NCBI GenBank assembly: GCA_907163375.1
Contig: CAJQUW010001730.1
Location: 124,001 to 188,000 of the forward strand
Source of the DNA: Prostheceraeus crozeri
Lineage: Eukaryota; Platyhelminthes; Polycladida; Euryleptidae
Length of the DNA: 64,000 bases
Direction: 5' to 3'
Shown piece by piece: positions 1-10,639 of the stretch (position 1 is the first letter of the stretch; every line of letters starts with the position of its first letter). Below the pieces are notes generated by a model. It saw only the letters and a list, made by a program, of their open reading frames with translations. It was not told the DNA's origin and ran no database searches. The position numbers were made by a program, and so were the translations under genes.

Positions 1-171
1 CAACTTTTGACACAGTCATGAGTCCAATGTACATACAAGACGGCAGCACCTCCATCTTGTCTGTCATTGCAATCATGACGGAAAGCCTCATGGTAGCCAT
101 TCAAAGAAAGCTCCGCGTTCGTTATCTGACAACCACGACTCACAAGGAATGGTGAATGAGAAACAGAGTAT
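1..171 (-). pseudogene. LINE endonuclease fragment (copy 1)
   Basis: On the minus strand the translation contains ELSLNGYHEAFRHD and a GGAAVL segment, matching the apurinic-type endonuclease at the start of non-LTR retrotransposon ORF2 (pattern ESWL..ELSL.GY...R.DR...GGG.A.Y). It is a short relic whose upstream part lies outside the window, and it is paralogous to 13690-13890. Confidence 0.55.
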
Positions 172-577
172 ACCCATGATAATTCGTCGCATTTTGGAAC
201 CAATGATTGAGCATCAGCTAAGAAGATAGAGGTGGTTAATGTCTGACGATACTTTAGCTTTATACTTCTGACATACATACTTCAACCAGTTCTTCAAGAA
301 TGATGTTTTGAATTTGAATCTTTCGATGATCATCGGAATTTGACACTTGAATGATGATGTAGGGTGATGGTGATGAGTCTTTGATAACACCGAACAACGG
401 AGTTTGTCTCAGAGCTGATAGAAAACTATCACACGAAATGTCCTTGGTTTGCCTCACCAACGTTTAATCAGAATTAAATCAGAGACAACGATCCTCTGAT
501 TTATCAGTTAATGTAATCATTAACCGGTTAGTGACAGTGGTTGTGAAGCCTGCATAATAAATAAATTTCCTATGCTA
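172..577. other. Flank of foldback copy 1, no gene seen
   Basis: Shared with 13890-14123, except that about 190 bp (roughly 330-520) are absent from the second copy. The missing block is bounded by the short word ATCA, as in a microhomology deletion. No recognised coding content. Confidence 0.5.
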
Positions 578-581
578 TCTA

Positions 582-1798
582 TAGTCCGGCAGCAGCACAA
601 GTTTCTGCAGGGAACGAACCCGACAATGAGACTTTCACAGAATGATGTACACCTCATAGTCCGGCAGCCAGAGCGAGTTTCTGCAGGGAACGAGGCCGAA
701 AATGAGACTTTCACAGAATGATGTACACCTCATAGTCCGGCAGCCAGAACGAGTTTGTGCAGGGAACGAGGCCGACAATCAGACTTTCACAGAATGATGT
801 GCAGTTCATAGTCCGGCAGCCAGAACGAGTTTCTGCAGGGAACGAGGCCGACAATCAGACTTTCACAGAATGATGTGCAGTTCATAGTCCGGCAGCCAGC
901 ACGAGTTTCTGCAGGGAACGAGGCCGAAAATGAGACTTTCACAGAATGATGTACACCTCATAGTCCGGCAACCAGAGCGAGTTTCTGCAGGGAACGAGGC
1001 CGACAATGAGACTTTCACAGAATGATTTACACCTCATAGTCCGGCAACCAGAGCGAGTTTCTGCAGGGAACGAGGCCGAAAATGAGACTTTCACAGAATG
1101 ATGTACACCTCATAGTCTGGCAGCCAGAGCGAGTTTCTGCAGGGAACGAGGCCGAGAATGAGACTTTCACATTTCGAATCGGCACGTCTGCCGAGTTCTA
1201 GTGAGTTCCTTTGATTGTCCGACACGATCAAAGAAAAACACAATGAAGAAACTATTAAGCTGAGAGTCATAATTTTTGACATGGAGTGTCTTCAGGTAAT
1301 TTCCTATGATGTGCATGTGCTTTTTCATGCATCTAATCGGCAATGCATGTGAGAATGTGGTTGAATGTGGATAAAGTAGCTCAAAATGTTTGTGTTAACC
1401 GACATTAAGAGAGTCAACAAATCAAATGTTTAGCTTTATAGACAGGGCTGCATGAAAATGAAAGGAAATGACCTGAAGACATTCCATGCCAAAGATCATG
1501 AATCTGAGCTTAGTAGTTTTCGTCTAATCAGAGAAAACATACAAAATTTCTTTTTAGGGAAAGATTGCAATCTGCGTCCCATTGGATTTACATGTGTTTT
1601 TCTTTGATCTTGTCTGACAAGAAGAGGAACTCACTAGAACTCGGCAGACGTGCCGATTCGAAATGTGAAAGTCTCATTCTCGGCCTCGCTCCCTGCTGAA
1701 ACTCGTGATGGCTGCCAGACTATGAGGTGTACATCATTCTGTGAAAGTCTCATTTTCGTCCTCGTTCCCTGCACAAACTCGTTCTGTCTGCCAGACTA
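582..1798. mobile_element. Foldback element with 76-bp tandem repeats, copy 1
   Basis: The termini are TAGTCCGGCAG and its inverse (CTGCCAGACTA), flanked on both sides by TCTA (578-581, 1799-1802), a candidate 4-bp TSD. The left arm has about 7.8 units of exactly 76 bp (starts near 579, 655, 731, 807, 883, 959, 1035, 1111). The right arm has about two units in inverse orientation. Inside the arrays an inverted core begins GAATCGGCACGTCTGC, followed by a diverged inverted region around GTCTTCAGGT. No transposase is present. The architecture resembles foldback elements such as Drosophila FB or sea urchin TU. The superfamily is unknown. Confidence 0.8.
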
Positions 1799-1802
1799 TC
1801 TA

Positions 1803-2290
1803 GGGCTTAGTTGACATTTCCTAAAAAAATCTCCTTGAATGACTTTAATATACCAGATAAAGCTATAGAATATACATTTCTGACAAATTCATTATTGCAG
1901 AAAGTTTACTCAAAGAAGTTTTGTAAAGAATCTATTTCAGTCTAATAAAAGAGTAATAACGAAATTTCACACCCCAATGTCATCGTCACAATTGAGTAAC
2001 ATTTTTCGACATTATTCACAAGAAGCATTTGCCTGTATTTGTAATACCTCAGATGTCGAGGTTGAAGAACGTGGTCTATTAAAAAGTAGGTAGGCCTATG
2101 GAAGATTCATTGTGAACTAATATTGCAACTCCTTGTTTGAAATAGCAATCTGCTGAGAGGGAATACTAAGTGCAAAGTTCGATGATTTAAAGTTTACATG
2201 TAGAGTATCGATGTCAAGAATCTTGATATTACTCATTCATGCCTTGATTCTACATTACGATAGCTTATCCGTCTTGCTATTCTAACTTAT
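1803..2290. repeat. Duplicated segment, right flank of foldback copy 1
   Basis: Closely matches 15045-15535, with small differences throughout. With the left flanks this shows that a segment of at least 1.8 kb was duplicated after the foldback element inserted. No coding content recognised. Confidence 0.75.
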
Positions 2291-2348
2291 GGCTTCTAGC
2301 TTTGCACTTAGCATGCCCTCAGCAAATTGCTGTTTCAAACTAGGAGCT
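2126..2348. repeat. Inverted repeat, about 52-bp arms
   Basis: Bases 2126-2178 (..TTTGAAATAGCAATCTGCTG..) and 2298-2348 are imperfect reverse complements around a 120-bp centre. The centre appears in the opposite orientation next to the same arm at 21815-21905. Confidence 0.65.
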
Positions 2349-3257
2349 TGCTGAGATAGATGGCGGTGCCAACTTAACATCACCACCATTTTGTGCTTTT
2401 GGGGACTAATTTCTCTGCAAGTACAGCGACTTAGATATAGACATTTGCTGGCACAATGCTTTTGATATTCCTCTGTATGCTGTGCGTGTTTCGCATGTTT
2501 TAATTTTGTGTTTTTGGAAATAAAGTTTTAATTACGTTGCTAGCTTCACATCATCGCCAAGTCGAACTTTCGACTGGCCATTTCTCTTCAACTAGACAAA
2601 ATTCTTTTGAGATATTGGGTGCACATGCGGGCACAACCAAATGCATCGATCTGCTAGGTTTATTTGAGTGACGCGCATCATTTTCAAAATGGCAATGCTG
2701 AGTGGTGTTTGTTCTCAGTTTTTTCTTGTCGGTGGAGCAATAGAAGGAATTGATGCCCCCCTCATATCTACTAATTTATTGCGTGTGCTCTGTCCGATGA
2801 TGGTATCGGTTTTACATTCCAAGTTGATTTTGGGGTTCTATAAATGGCATTTTCAAATTCAAACCATCATTTTTTTCAAATACATATCTTGATGGTTAAT
2901 TAGCTGATAGAAAATTATATTAAGGGAACTTATTTAGCATTTGCTCTGTGTGATGATGCTATCGGCTATTTGTATCACAAAATCTTTCAGAACAACATGT
3001 TCGTAGACTACACGTCTTTTCATTCTAATTAAGATTTGTTCCGTTCTTTCTAAAAATGTTCTATTTAGCTTAAAACCTGTCCTATTCAATTTAAAGCATT
3101 CAATTTTAAAATAATTACATTCTGTGACAAAAATTAAAAAAATTACATTAAAACAATCAATGACACCGCAACATTTCATGATACATGTACAAGATGAAAT
3201 CTGCTGAATATGTGCAAACAATAAGCAATGAAACATGTTATACAGAAAGTGCTTATC
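2290..3257. repeat. Interspersed repeat, paralogue of 21.9-22.87 kb
   Basis: Long collinear similarity to 21900-22870, starting at TTTGCACTTAGCATGCCCTC. It includes degenerate units around GATGGCGGTGCCAACTTC and a region with inverted counterparts. Short open frames here do not look coding. Confidence 0.7.
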
Positions 3258-3622
3258 AACTCACCAGTGTTTCACTAAACACCGCTAAACATGCTGAACA
3301 CCACATTGCAAGTCTTTCTTGACCTCAACATTTAGGTAAAATCTTTGCGCAGTTCTGTAATATTGCTAACATGCACTTAAATCACTTTTAGCTGTAATTT
3401 TCCAAGTTTCCATCACTGTGAGCCTATGGTCAGCATGGTGAGACTACATGAGCCACTCAAAATTTCAGTCATTTGGGAACTCAAGTCATTTTCACACTGG
3501 CTCTTCACCGATGACCAGAGGTGTTCGTTCGGGCTCAAGGGAGCCAAAAAACAGTCATGCGAAGTAATCAGGTTTTCATGCTATAAAAATTACGACTTTG
3601 AGAGATGAAACGTGCATGCACT
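3258..3622. other. Segment absent from the 22.87 kb paralogue
   Basis: About 360 bp interrupt the paralogy between 2.3-3.7 kb and 21.9-22.9 kb. Part of it (near 3285-3325) recurs inverted at 22945-22990, so rearrangement is as likely as insertion. No gene recognised. Confidence 0.4.
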
Positions 3623-3670
3623 TGACAGAACAGTAAGAGCTAAACGTGATTGAAGTGCATGCGAACTATA

Positions 3671-5074
3671 CAGGGTGTTACTGTACAGTACAGGGTGTCC
3701 CAGAAGTCTGGACACATAGGAGAAAATCGCATATTCCATTCATATTAATCATTTATTCAATGTTAAAGTAAATACAAGTGGACAAAATGCATGAAAGTCA
3801 AAAGGATATGTTCAAAATGCCCACCACCGTTCACAGCACACAATTCCAGTCGATATCTCCACTCCATCAAGACTCGCTGAATGATTTCTGGGGTAATCTG
3901 CTGACAGGCTTCCTGTATGCGCCACCGCAAATGATGAAGGTCTTGAATCTTTTCGGAATACACCATAGCTTTCAAGAGTCCCCAAAGGTAGAAGTCAAGC
4001 GGAGAAAGGTCTGGACTTCTTGGCGGCCATTCAACCGTTCCTCTTCGACCAATCCAATGCCCAGGAAATTGTTCATTCAAAAATTCACGAACAATGACCG
4101 AGTAATGGGCCGGGGCACCATCGTGTTGAAACCAAAGAGGACCGTCGTCTGGTAGACTTGGTAGTGCTTCGTTGCGTAGCAGACTCAAATAATTTTTCTC
4201 CCCGTACTGTGTCCTCAAAAAAGAATGGACCAACAACCTGATCTTTCCAGATACCACACCACACCATAAGACGCCTGGTTCCTTGATCTTTGGATCCATC
4301 AAACCAGTGAGGATTGCTTGATGACCAGTAGCGTGTGTTCTGTCTGTTAACCTCTCCAGAAACGTATAAGTTGGCTTCATCAGTGAATAAAATTTCATAT
4401 GGGAAGTTGTCATTTTCTTCACACATGTTCATCGCCCAGGAACAAAATTCAGTTCTTCTGTCTGTATCGTCTTCCGATAATTTTTGCATCAAATGCAATT
4501 TGTATGGATGCCAGTTATGGAGTTTCAGAATGCGATGGATGCTTGACTTTGAAATGTTGATTTCAGCGGACATACGGCGGATGTATCTTTTCGGACTTCT
4601 GCTAAATGCACCCAAGACTGCTGTACCGGTATCTTCATCATTGACTCGTCAGGGAGGGCCACACCGGGGTTTGTCATGCACACTGCCAGTCTCCTTGAAT
4701 TTTCTCAAAAGTTTTGCGACACAACTGAAGCTGATGGGCTCGCGTTCAGGATGGTTCTGATTGAACAAATCCGCTGCGTCTCTCGTGCTACGATTCCCAA
4801 CCAACAAAATTACTTCAATGCGCTCTTCAATTGTCAATGGCATGCTCGCTGATAAGACGTGAAATGAAAATGCGATTGACTAGCCAACTTCTTTATGACA
4901 ATACCGAGTACTAGTCACATGTTTTGAACACAATGATAGATAGTTCATTTGCACAGCTATTTGTCGCTGATGACATTGAAGTTAAAGATGTTAATCAGAA
5001 GGATTTACGTACAAATGCATTGCACACATAGAAACTCACAATTTCCTATGTGTCCAGACTTGTGGGACACCTTG
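3671..5074 (-). mobile_element. mariner-like transposon, DD41D (rosa-type)
   Basis: The ends are inverted repeats of about 30 bp (CAGGGTGTCCCAGAAGTC on the left) flanked by TA. The left end carries an extra 20-bp partial terminal copy (3671-3690). The empty site at about 22900 shows that this extra piece belongs to the insertion. The 5' end of the transposase is at the right end. Confidence 0.85.
3763..4843 (-). pseudogene. Broken mariner-type transposase (DD41D)
   Basis: The N-terminal part (4843 down) starts MPLTIEERIEVILL and has the two helix-turn-helix regions expected for DNA binding. Catalytic motifs are visible: FTDEANLY (first Asp), WFQHDGAPAH (second Asp) and SPDLSPLDFYLWG (third Asp). 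Forty-one residues separate the last two, giving DD41D. An in-frame TGA near 4648 replaces an Arg codon, and a frameshift near 4200 separates the first Asp region from the rest. No intact copy is possible from this locus. It normally catalyses cut-and-paste at TA sites. Family assignment rests on the D-D spacing and motif wording. Confidence 0.85.
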
Positions 5075-5093
5075 TATTACAATCATCTGCAAC

Positions 5094-5618
5094 CACAAAA
5101 TTAGACAGGTCGTCTCTTCTTCCGTTTGACTAGAAGGGAAACATTGGAGCATGCAACGTTATTGAAATGGCACAATCTGCTGACTAAATTCCATAGCAAT
5201 CGAACAATGAGCAGCCAGTTCAACACTAAACATGCCAAATTGTGCGAAGCTTCACTGACTGGTGTCAACCGGGTCACACAGCAAAGAGACAGACGATGTC
5301 AAGTTCTACAGAGAAGTTTGTGAACGTTTTTTCATGCGCCTGCTAACTTTTTATGATTTTTTATGATCGGAGGGCCCAACATTATCGAGAAAACTTTTGT
5401 GCAATGATCTGAATTCTTCGAATCTGAAGGAATCGTGGCGATCGGAGCATTTTGAAGGAACTCAGAGTAATCCGCAAGGGACATACGACTATTTTTCCTA
5501 TCTCTGCAAGGTATTAAAAATTTCTTTTTGCCCACTTATTAAGTTCCTGCATGTGCCATATGTTTGAATCAGTTTACACTTCTAGCAAAGTGATGCGATT
5601 AAACAGTCTGATTCTGTG
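5094..5618 (+). mobile_element. MITE with 8-bp TSD (CACAGAATTAGA family), copy 1
   Basis: The terminal inverted repeat is CACARAATTAGA, followed by subterminal GACAGGTCGTCTC on the left. It is flanked by the 8-bp direct repeat TCTGCAAC at 5086-5093 and 5619-5626. Length 525 bp. An 8-bp TSD with short TIRs suggests a non-autonomous hAT (or P) element. Open segments exist on both strands in all copies but match nothing I recognise. Confidence 0.9.
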
Positions 5619-5626
5619 TCTGCAAC

Positions 5627-7859
5627 ATAAAGAACTCTATTAGCATCCAAAAGGGATCTCGGAAACGATTGCATATTACAACACTGCACAGTGAGCAGTT
5701 GATGCTTTCGACCAGGTGACCAGATACCATTCATGCGAAAATGGTAGTTGGTGTTGGCCAATGGCGGCGTTTTTCAACCTCGTTGGTATGGCAGGAAGAA
5801 AATCATCGATCAAATTTCGAATGATAGCTGCATATAGTCACAACGAAAGCATATACCACCTTTATTTCAAGATAATGTGTAGACAGAGACAAAACAGAAG
5901 TAGGCCTACTGAAAACGCATTGCAGTCGATTCAAAAATCACAAGAGTGTTGGTCTTGGTGGCGAAAATGACAGTATGGCTATTCAAATAAATCTGTAACA
6001 CAATGCTGTGGAAAATACAGTGGCAAAAAAGAAGCAGTTCTACCATAGAGTAGCCTAAGTATGTTAGGTATAGTGTTAACTCCGCATTAATTAAATCCCC
6101 AATGTGTATACACTTTCGATTTTATTAAATGAACTCGAGGGAGATACAGGTGGCATTGTCACCAAATGTGAGATATGCGAAGTTTTGCAGTTTTGCAGAA
6201 ATTACAACGGAATTGAGTGATCATGATTGTAATGCGGAAGGAATGATTGCATTTCACAGATTCTCATGACTGCCTTGGAGATTTAATGTTTGTTAAATTA
6301 GCAATTCGATTCTTATTACTTTCAAGCTCAACCTTAAATAAGTATTTTCTTGAGCGTGATCATATCTCAGACAATCTGCCGCTGGCACAGCAAAATCACA
6401 GAATCAAAGACAATGAATTCATTCAACTTTGACAGATGTAAATGGCTCCACATCACTATTCGGATTCTAGAAATGAAATATGAATTTAGTGAATCATAAA
6501 ATCATGTCGGTGAAAATTGAATTAATAACTTGAAATTTCAGCCTATAAAGCACGAATAATATCGCAACTTTTTCATGAAGACTTCCATTATAATACGGAT
6601 CATGAATTTCCCTTGATGATCAGCTTGATTTCCGCTTAGTTAGGATGCTTATTAGCAAATATTCATTCCTTTTGATATCCAACTTGTTTCATACTACTTA
6701 TAACGGGGAGTCATCTCGGTAGTATATAAATTGGCAAATTTTGATTCTTTTCAAAAGTGTTGAAATAATTTTTTGGACCACGGGAACGTAATCTGCGCAA
6801 AAAACTGAAAAAAATTTCACTGAATAAAAAAATTTTCACTGTAAACAGATACTTTTTGAGTCGACACTACCTATCTATCCCCACTCTATGGTTGCTACAT
6901 GTATTCATTGCTACTGAAGTGAAGTACCTAGGCTTATGCTGTTCTTTTTTCAGTTAAATTCGAAACTTGATTGGATGTTCAAAAGAAACTTTTCTTGTAG
7001 ACTACCTGATTTCTATGGTAGTCGACGTGATGGCATCTTTTTAGTTATCAGACTGTCATTATTCTCTCAATTTCTCAATCACAACATCATACATGATGAT
7101 AACATATGTATGTCACATTGCACAATAAGGTTTAAATATGATATTATGATATCGAACAAAATGGGTATCACTAAAATAGTAAGTGATGTAATAATATAGG
7201 TGAACATTCATAATTAAATGGAAGAAAATAGATTAATTTAGTACTTAAGTTATATGCCGGTCAATTTTGACTACTTTTGTCCTTCTAGGTGGTGAAATTT
7301 ATTGGTCCTTCTAGTGTTAAAAATCTCGATGATTATTGATTCCATGATGAAGTTCCTGCTTTCCAAAGAGTGCAATAAACAGTAATTGGAATACATTAGC
7401 ACATAGAAAGCTTTCCATCCTCTAAAACGGCAAATTCTGCATGGAAATCTCAAGAAGTACCGCTGATATCTTTAATTCCAAAACAAGTGGAAGAAAATTT
7501 TGACAGATATAAAATTCTGATGGTCATAGATTCTGAGGATCTTGAGAAGTCTAAAGTTACTTACGAAGCTATTTTTATTTAGAAAAACAGGAAAATAGGA
7601 TGATACAAAAGTATAACACTAAACTTGTAAAGTAATGTTATGAAACTATTTAATAGTCAAACCTTACAAGGATCTCTTGGACTCTAGAGGTCTCTAGAAT
7701 TTCCTACCTATTTATTTAAATGAGATGCCTTAGATATGCTAGGAGAAATATATTGACAGTATATAAATACAAATTTATTTGTTTTCGGGTTGAAGCAGAT
7801 TGTCGCCTACAATGTCATAATTTGACATACTGTAACAGAACGGAATAAAACTAGTCTCA
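5627..7859. other. No gene recognised
   Basis: AT-rich sequence with only short, uncharacteristic open frames. No splice-flanked exon, RNA gene or repeat with clear ends was seen. Confidence 0.5.
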
Positions 7860-7971
7860 GATGAAAGGAAATGGTCGACTTTATATCTGCCTAAAATGAC
7901 TTAAAATGATTAATTTTCGAGATATCTCCCATTTTTACAATCATGGCGGCCATTTTGAAAGATGACGTCAT
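7860..7971. repeat. Diverged Chapaev-type terminal repeat, left piece
   Basis: Similar to the right terminal repeat of the element at 53669-56589, including TCGACTTTATAT and ATGGCGGCCATTTTGAAAGATGACGTCAT. It continues at 9453 after an insertion. Confidence 0.6.
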
Positions 7972-9452
7972 CAGAATTGGAAGAATTACACATTTTTTCA
8001 ATTCCAATTCTAATTACTTTAAAATCAAAATCTTCAATTACAATTGCAATTACATCTAAAATTACTTGAAAAGTTGCAATTAATTACATAACTTCAATTG
8101 CACGATTCTTATTCAATTACAATTAGAATGCATGTGTGACTTTGCAATTGCAATTGCAGTTATAATTACTTCAAAAGCTGTAATTAATTGCACAATTACA
8201 ATTGCATCGATTTTCGAACAATGTCGGTCAATTATGAGTTAGTTATCCAAATCGATTTCAAGTCTTGGTAAATTTGAATTCGAGTACAAGATAGAGAAAG
8301 AGGTGCGGCCTAATTTCTGTTATAATTGCAACGTTGCAACCTTCGAATCATCACTTAAAGGTGGAGCATACTAAAATCTTTATCCTGATGAGCCACTGTA
8401 TGAGTCTTGTCTCGACGATACAGTTGTAGTAACCACCAGAAACAGGATGAGTAGTCTGTCTCTGAGTCATCAGTAACAGCCGGTAACTATTATGCTACGC
8501 TAGGTAGGCCTATTTCTAAAACCGATGTTATCGCCCAAAAACAGGTGCGCCATCTCCTCGTGTAAGGAACGTCCCATACCAATGAAAATTCATTCTCCTG
8601 TCTGTACATTCTTTTATATCAAGCCTACGTCTCACGTTTATTAATAATCTCTCACCTGCGGCATTTTAGAGGGCTGCGTTTATTAGATATTTGCGTAAAT
8701 CATTACAGAAAATATTAATGTATAAATTGGAAAATGCCCATATTATGACATTTGTAATTCTGCATGTTAAGTGGTACATGCAATGGCTTATTCAAAAAAT
8801 TCGGTAAAAACGCCTCACAGAATCAGACCTACATGTATGCTACAATTATAAATGCATATAGGGTATTGTAGGCTATTTGTGCATGCCTGCATCAACACTC
8901 AGCAGTAGTCTAAGCCTGTGGAGCATCACGTCATAAAAATTGATACCAGGCCTGTGCTGATTGGTTACTGCTCTACTAGCTATCTCATACATGTAGGCTT
9001 AGTGTGCGAGAGCTAGGCTGAACGATTTCAGGAGTAGTAGCTAAACAAGGATTTAACAACGTATAGGGCCCACATTTTACGCGCTACTGTATCATAGAGC
9101 ACATCATCATACACCGTATCAGCAATCAGCATGCCTAGTTTCCTACTATGGCCTCTGTAAGAGGAGAATAATGGGGTCTGTAAAAAAAGACATTCAGAAA
9201 GATGAACTTGCAAGATTTTACAAGTAGAATCATCTCAAGATGTAAAAACAAGAGGTGTGAAAATTTCAACATCGCAAATCCTGGATTTTCGTGCTTCGTC
9301 GAACCGAAAAGACAGGTAATTGACCTGCAATTGACTGACATTTTTCTTCAATTACAATTACATCATAAAAGTGAGTTGCAATAATAATTACAATAACTTG
9401 AAAACTTGTAATTAATTGCACATTTACAATTACTGTAATTATTCCAACCCTG
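7972..9452. mobile_element. Non-autonomous hAT-like element with CAATTA arrays
   Basis: The ends are inverted repeats of the type CAGRRTTGGAAKAATTAC, typical of hAT termini. The flanking octamers are GACGTCAT (7964-7971) and AACGTCAT (9453-9460), matching at 7 of 8. Both ends carry low-complexity stretches built from AATTAC and AATTGC words (about 7990-8215 and 9330-9440). No transposase is present in the 1.0-kb centre. It interrupts an older Chapaev-type terminal repeat, whose sequence resumes with AATTTGGCAATAGCTC. Confidence 0.8.
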
Positions 9453-9515
9453 AACGTCATAATTTGGCAATAGCTCATAGATGATGTTGGCAACTGTCAT
9501 GCATGCTTTCCAAAA
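9453..9515. repeat. Diverged Chapaev-type terminal repeat, right piece
   Basis: ATAATTTGGCAATAGCTCAT and the following bases to GTCATGCATG match the 56277-56320 part of the Chapaev-like terminal repeat. This piece joins to 7971 if the hAT-like insertion is ignored. Confidence 0.6.
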
Positions 9516-10446
9516 TTAGAAATGTTCAAGGCCTCGCATTTTTTTCTTTTGATGGCCGTTCCTGCCGGGTGTGTACTGTCGAGGAAAACAAAGAACATGC
9601 TGCAAGCGGCCACCATATTCAGAAAAATTGGTAATTGGCCATCATGGAGTACATCTCCTAGAACTTGTATATTCTCTGATCCAAGGAATGTATTCCTTCT
9701 ATTGAGTTGCATCCTCAGTTGAAATATGGGAACAGACCTGAATAGCTGCTATTTCATCCAATATCAGGAATCATCAGCAGGCCTAGTTCACATCTCTCAA
9801 CACCGACACAACTCACTATTTAAAGTTGCAGCCGGGAAACTTTGAGATACATTTACCGCCTCCTTTGACACTTCTTTCAAGACTCATATCAATGATCAGG
9901 CTTACCTACGTGTAGATCATTGAAATGGTTGGTGAATTTCGGCCTGATTCAACCTGAAGCGCTATTCAGTGCATCCCACATTGTAAATACAAAATAGAAA
10001 ACTTGTTGTCAGTTGACTTAACCCTACGTCGAAAAATAAATGAACGAGGGGCTTCATGGACGCAGGAGTAACTACTGCGTGTGATAGGTATTTCACATTA
10101 TTTCCTGTTATATATAAATAAGAGCTGCAAAATGAAATTGCGCAGATCTATGACTTGAAAAATGTTTGATTATGAACTTTAACTGAATTATCAAAATGCA
10201 TCATAGTAGGTTATATACTGTGCATGTCTATGAGACAATACCCCACCTTAAACCGGCTTCGTTCCAACTCCTAAAGGATTGATGTCTAAGGTTAGGAGAT
10301 GTGATCAGCCTAACTTTTTGCTATCAAAAAGAAAATGTCTTTCTTCTACTGTACATGAAAGTTATACAAGATAAAAGTAGGACGGACTATAAGATCAGAT
10401 GTTAACTGTTTTTGACGGGAGGTAATTAATTATTCATAGCGATGTT
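9516..10446. other. No gene recognised
   Basis: Open frames near 9500-9720 on both strands look like chance. Nothing else stands out before the hairpin at 10447. Confidence 0.45.
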
Positions 10447-10625
10447 AAAACAAGTTATTCTGTTCCCTGTACTTTTATTGCAGGATGAGATAATGTAGTT
10501 AAAATGGCCATGAGATGTCTCTGTGAGACGCAACGTCGGGTTTTTATCAGTCACTTACTCGTTTTTATTTTAACTACATTATCTCATCCTGCAATAAAAG
10601 TACAGGGAGCAGAATAACTTGTTTT
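10447..10625. repeat. Near-perfect 59-bp hairpin beside gene A
   Basis: Bases 10447-10505 and 10567-10625 are reverse complements with about one mismatch, around a 61-base loop. The arms start AAAACAAGTTATTCTG. It lies just past the 3' end of peptide gene A. It could be a very young foldback or MITE. No clear target-site duplication was found. Confidence 0.8.
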
Positions 10626-10639
10626 GTGGTCGGTATGTG

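Noticed and set aside
580-1170. Possible CRISPR array because of regular 76-bp spacing
   Set aside because: The whole unit is repeated without variable spacers, it is part of an inverted-repeat element, and the genome is animal.
5126-5535. Open frames on both strands of the 525-bp MITE that recur in its other copies
   Set aside because: They recur because the element recurs. Stops differ between copies and no family is recognised, so they are not treated as genes.
9497-9722. Overlapping open frames of 66-71 codons on both strands
   Set aside because: No domain, no splice context, and they overlap the edge of an old transposon terminus. Probably chance.
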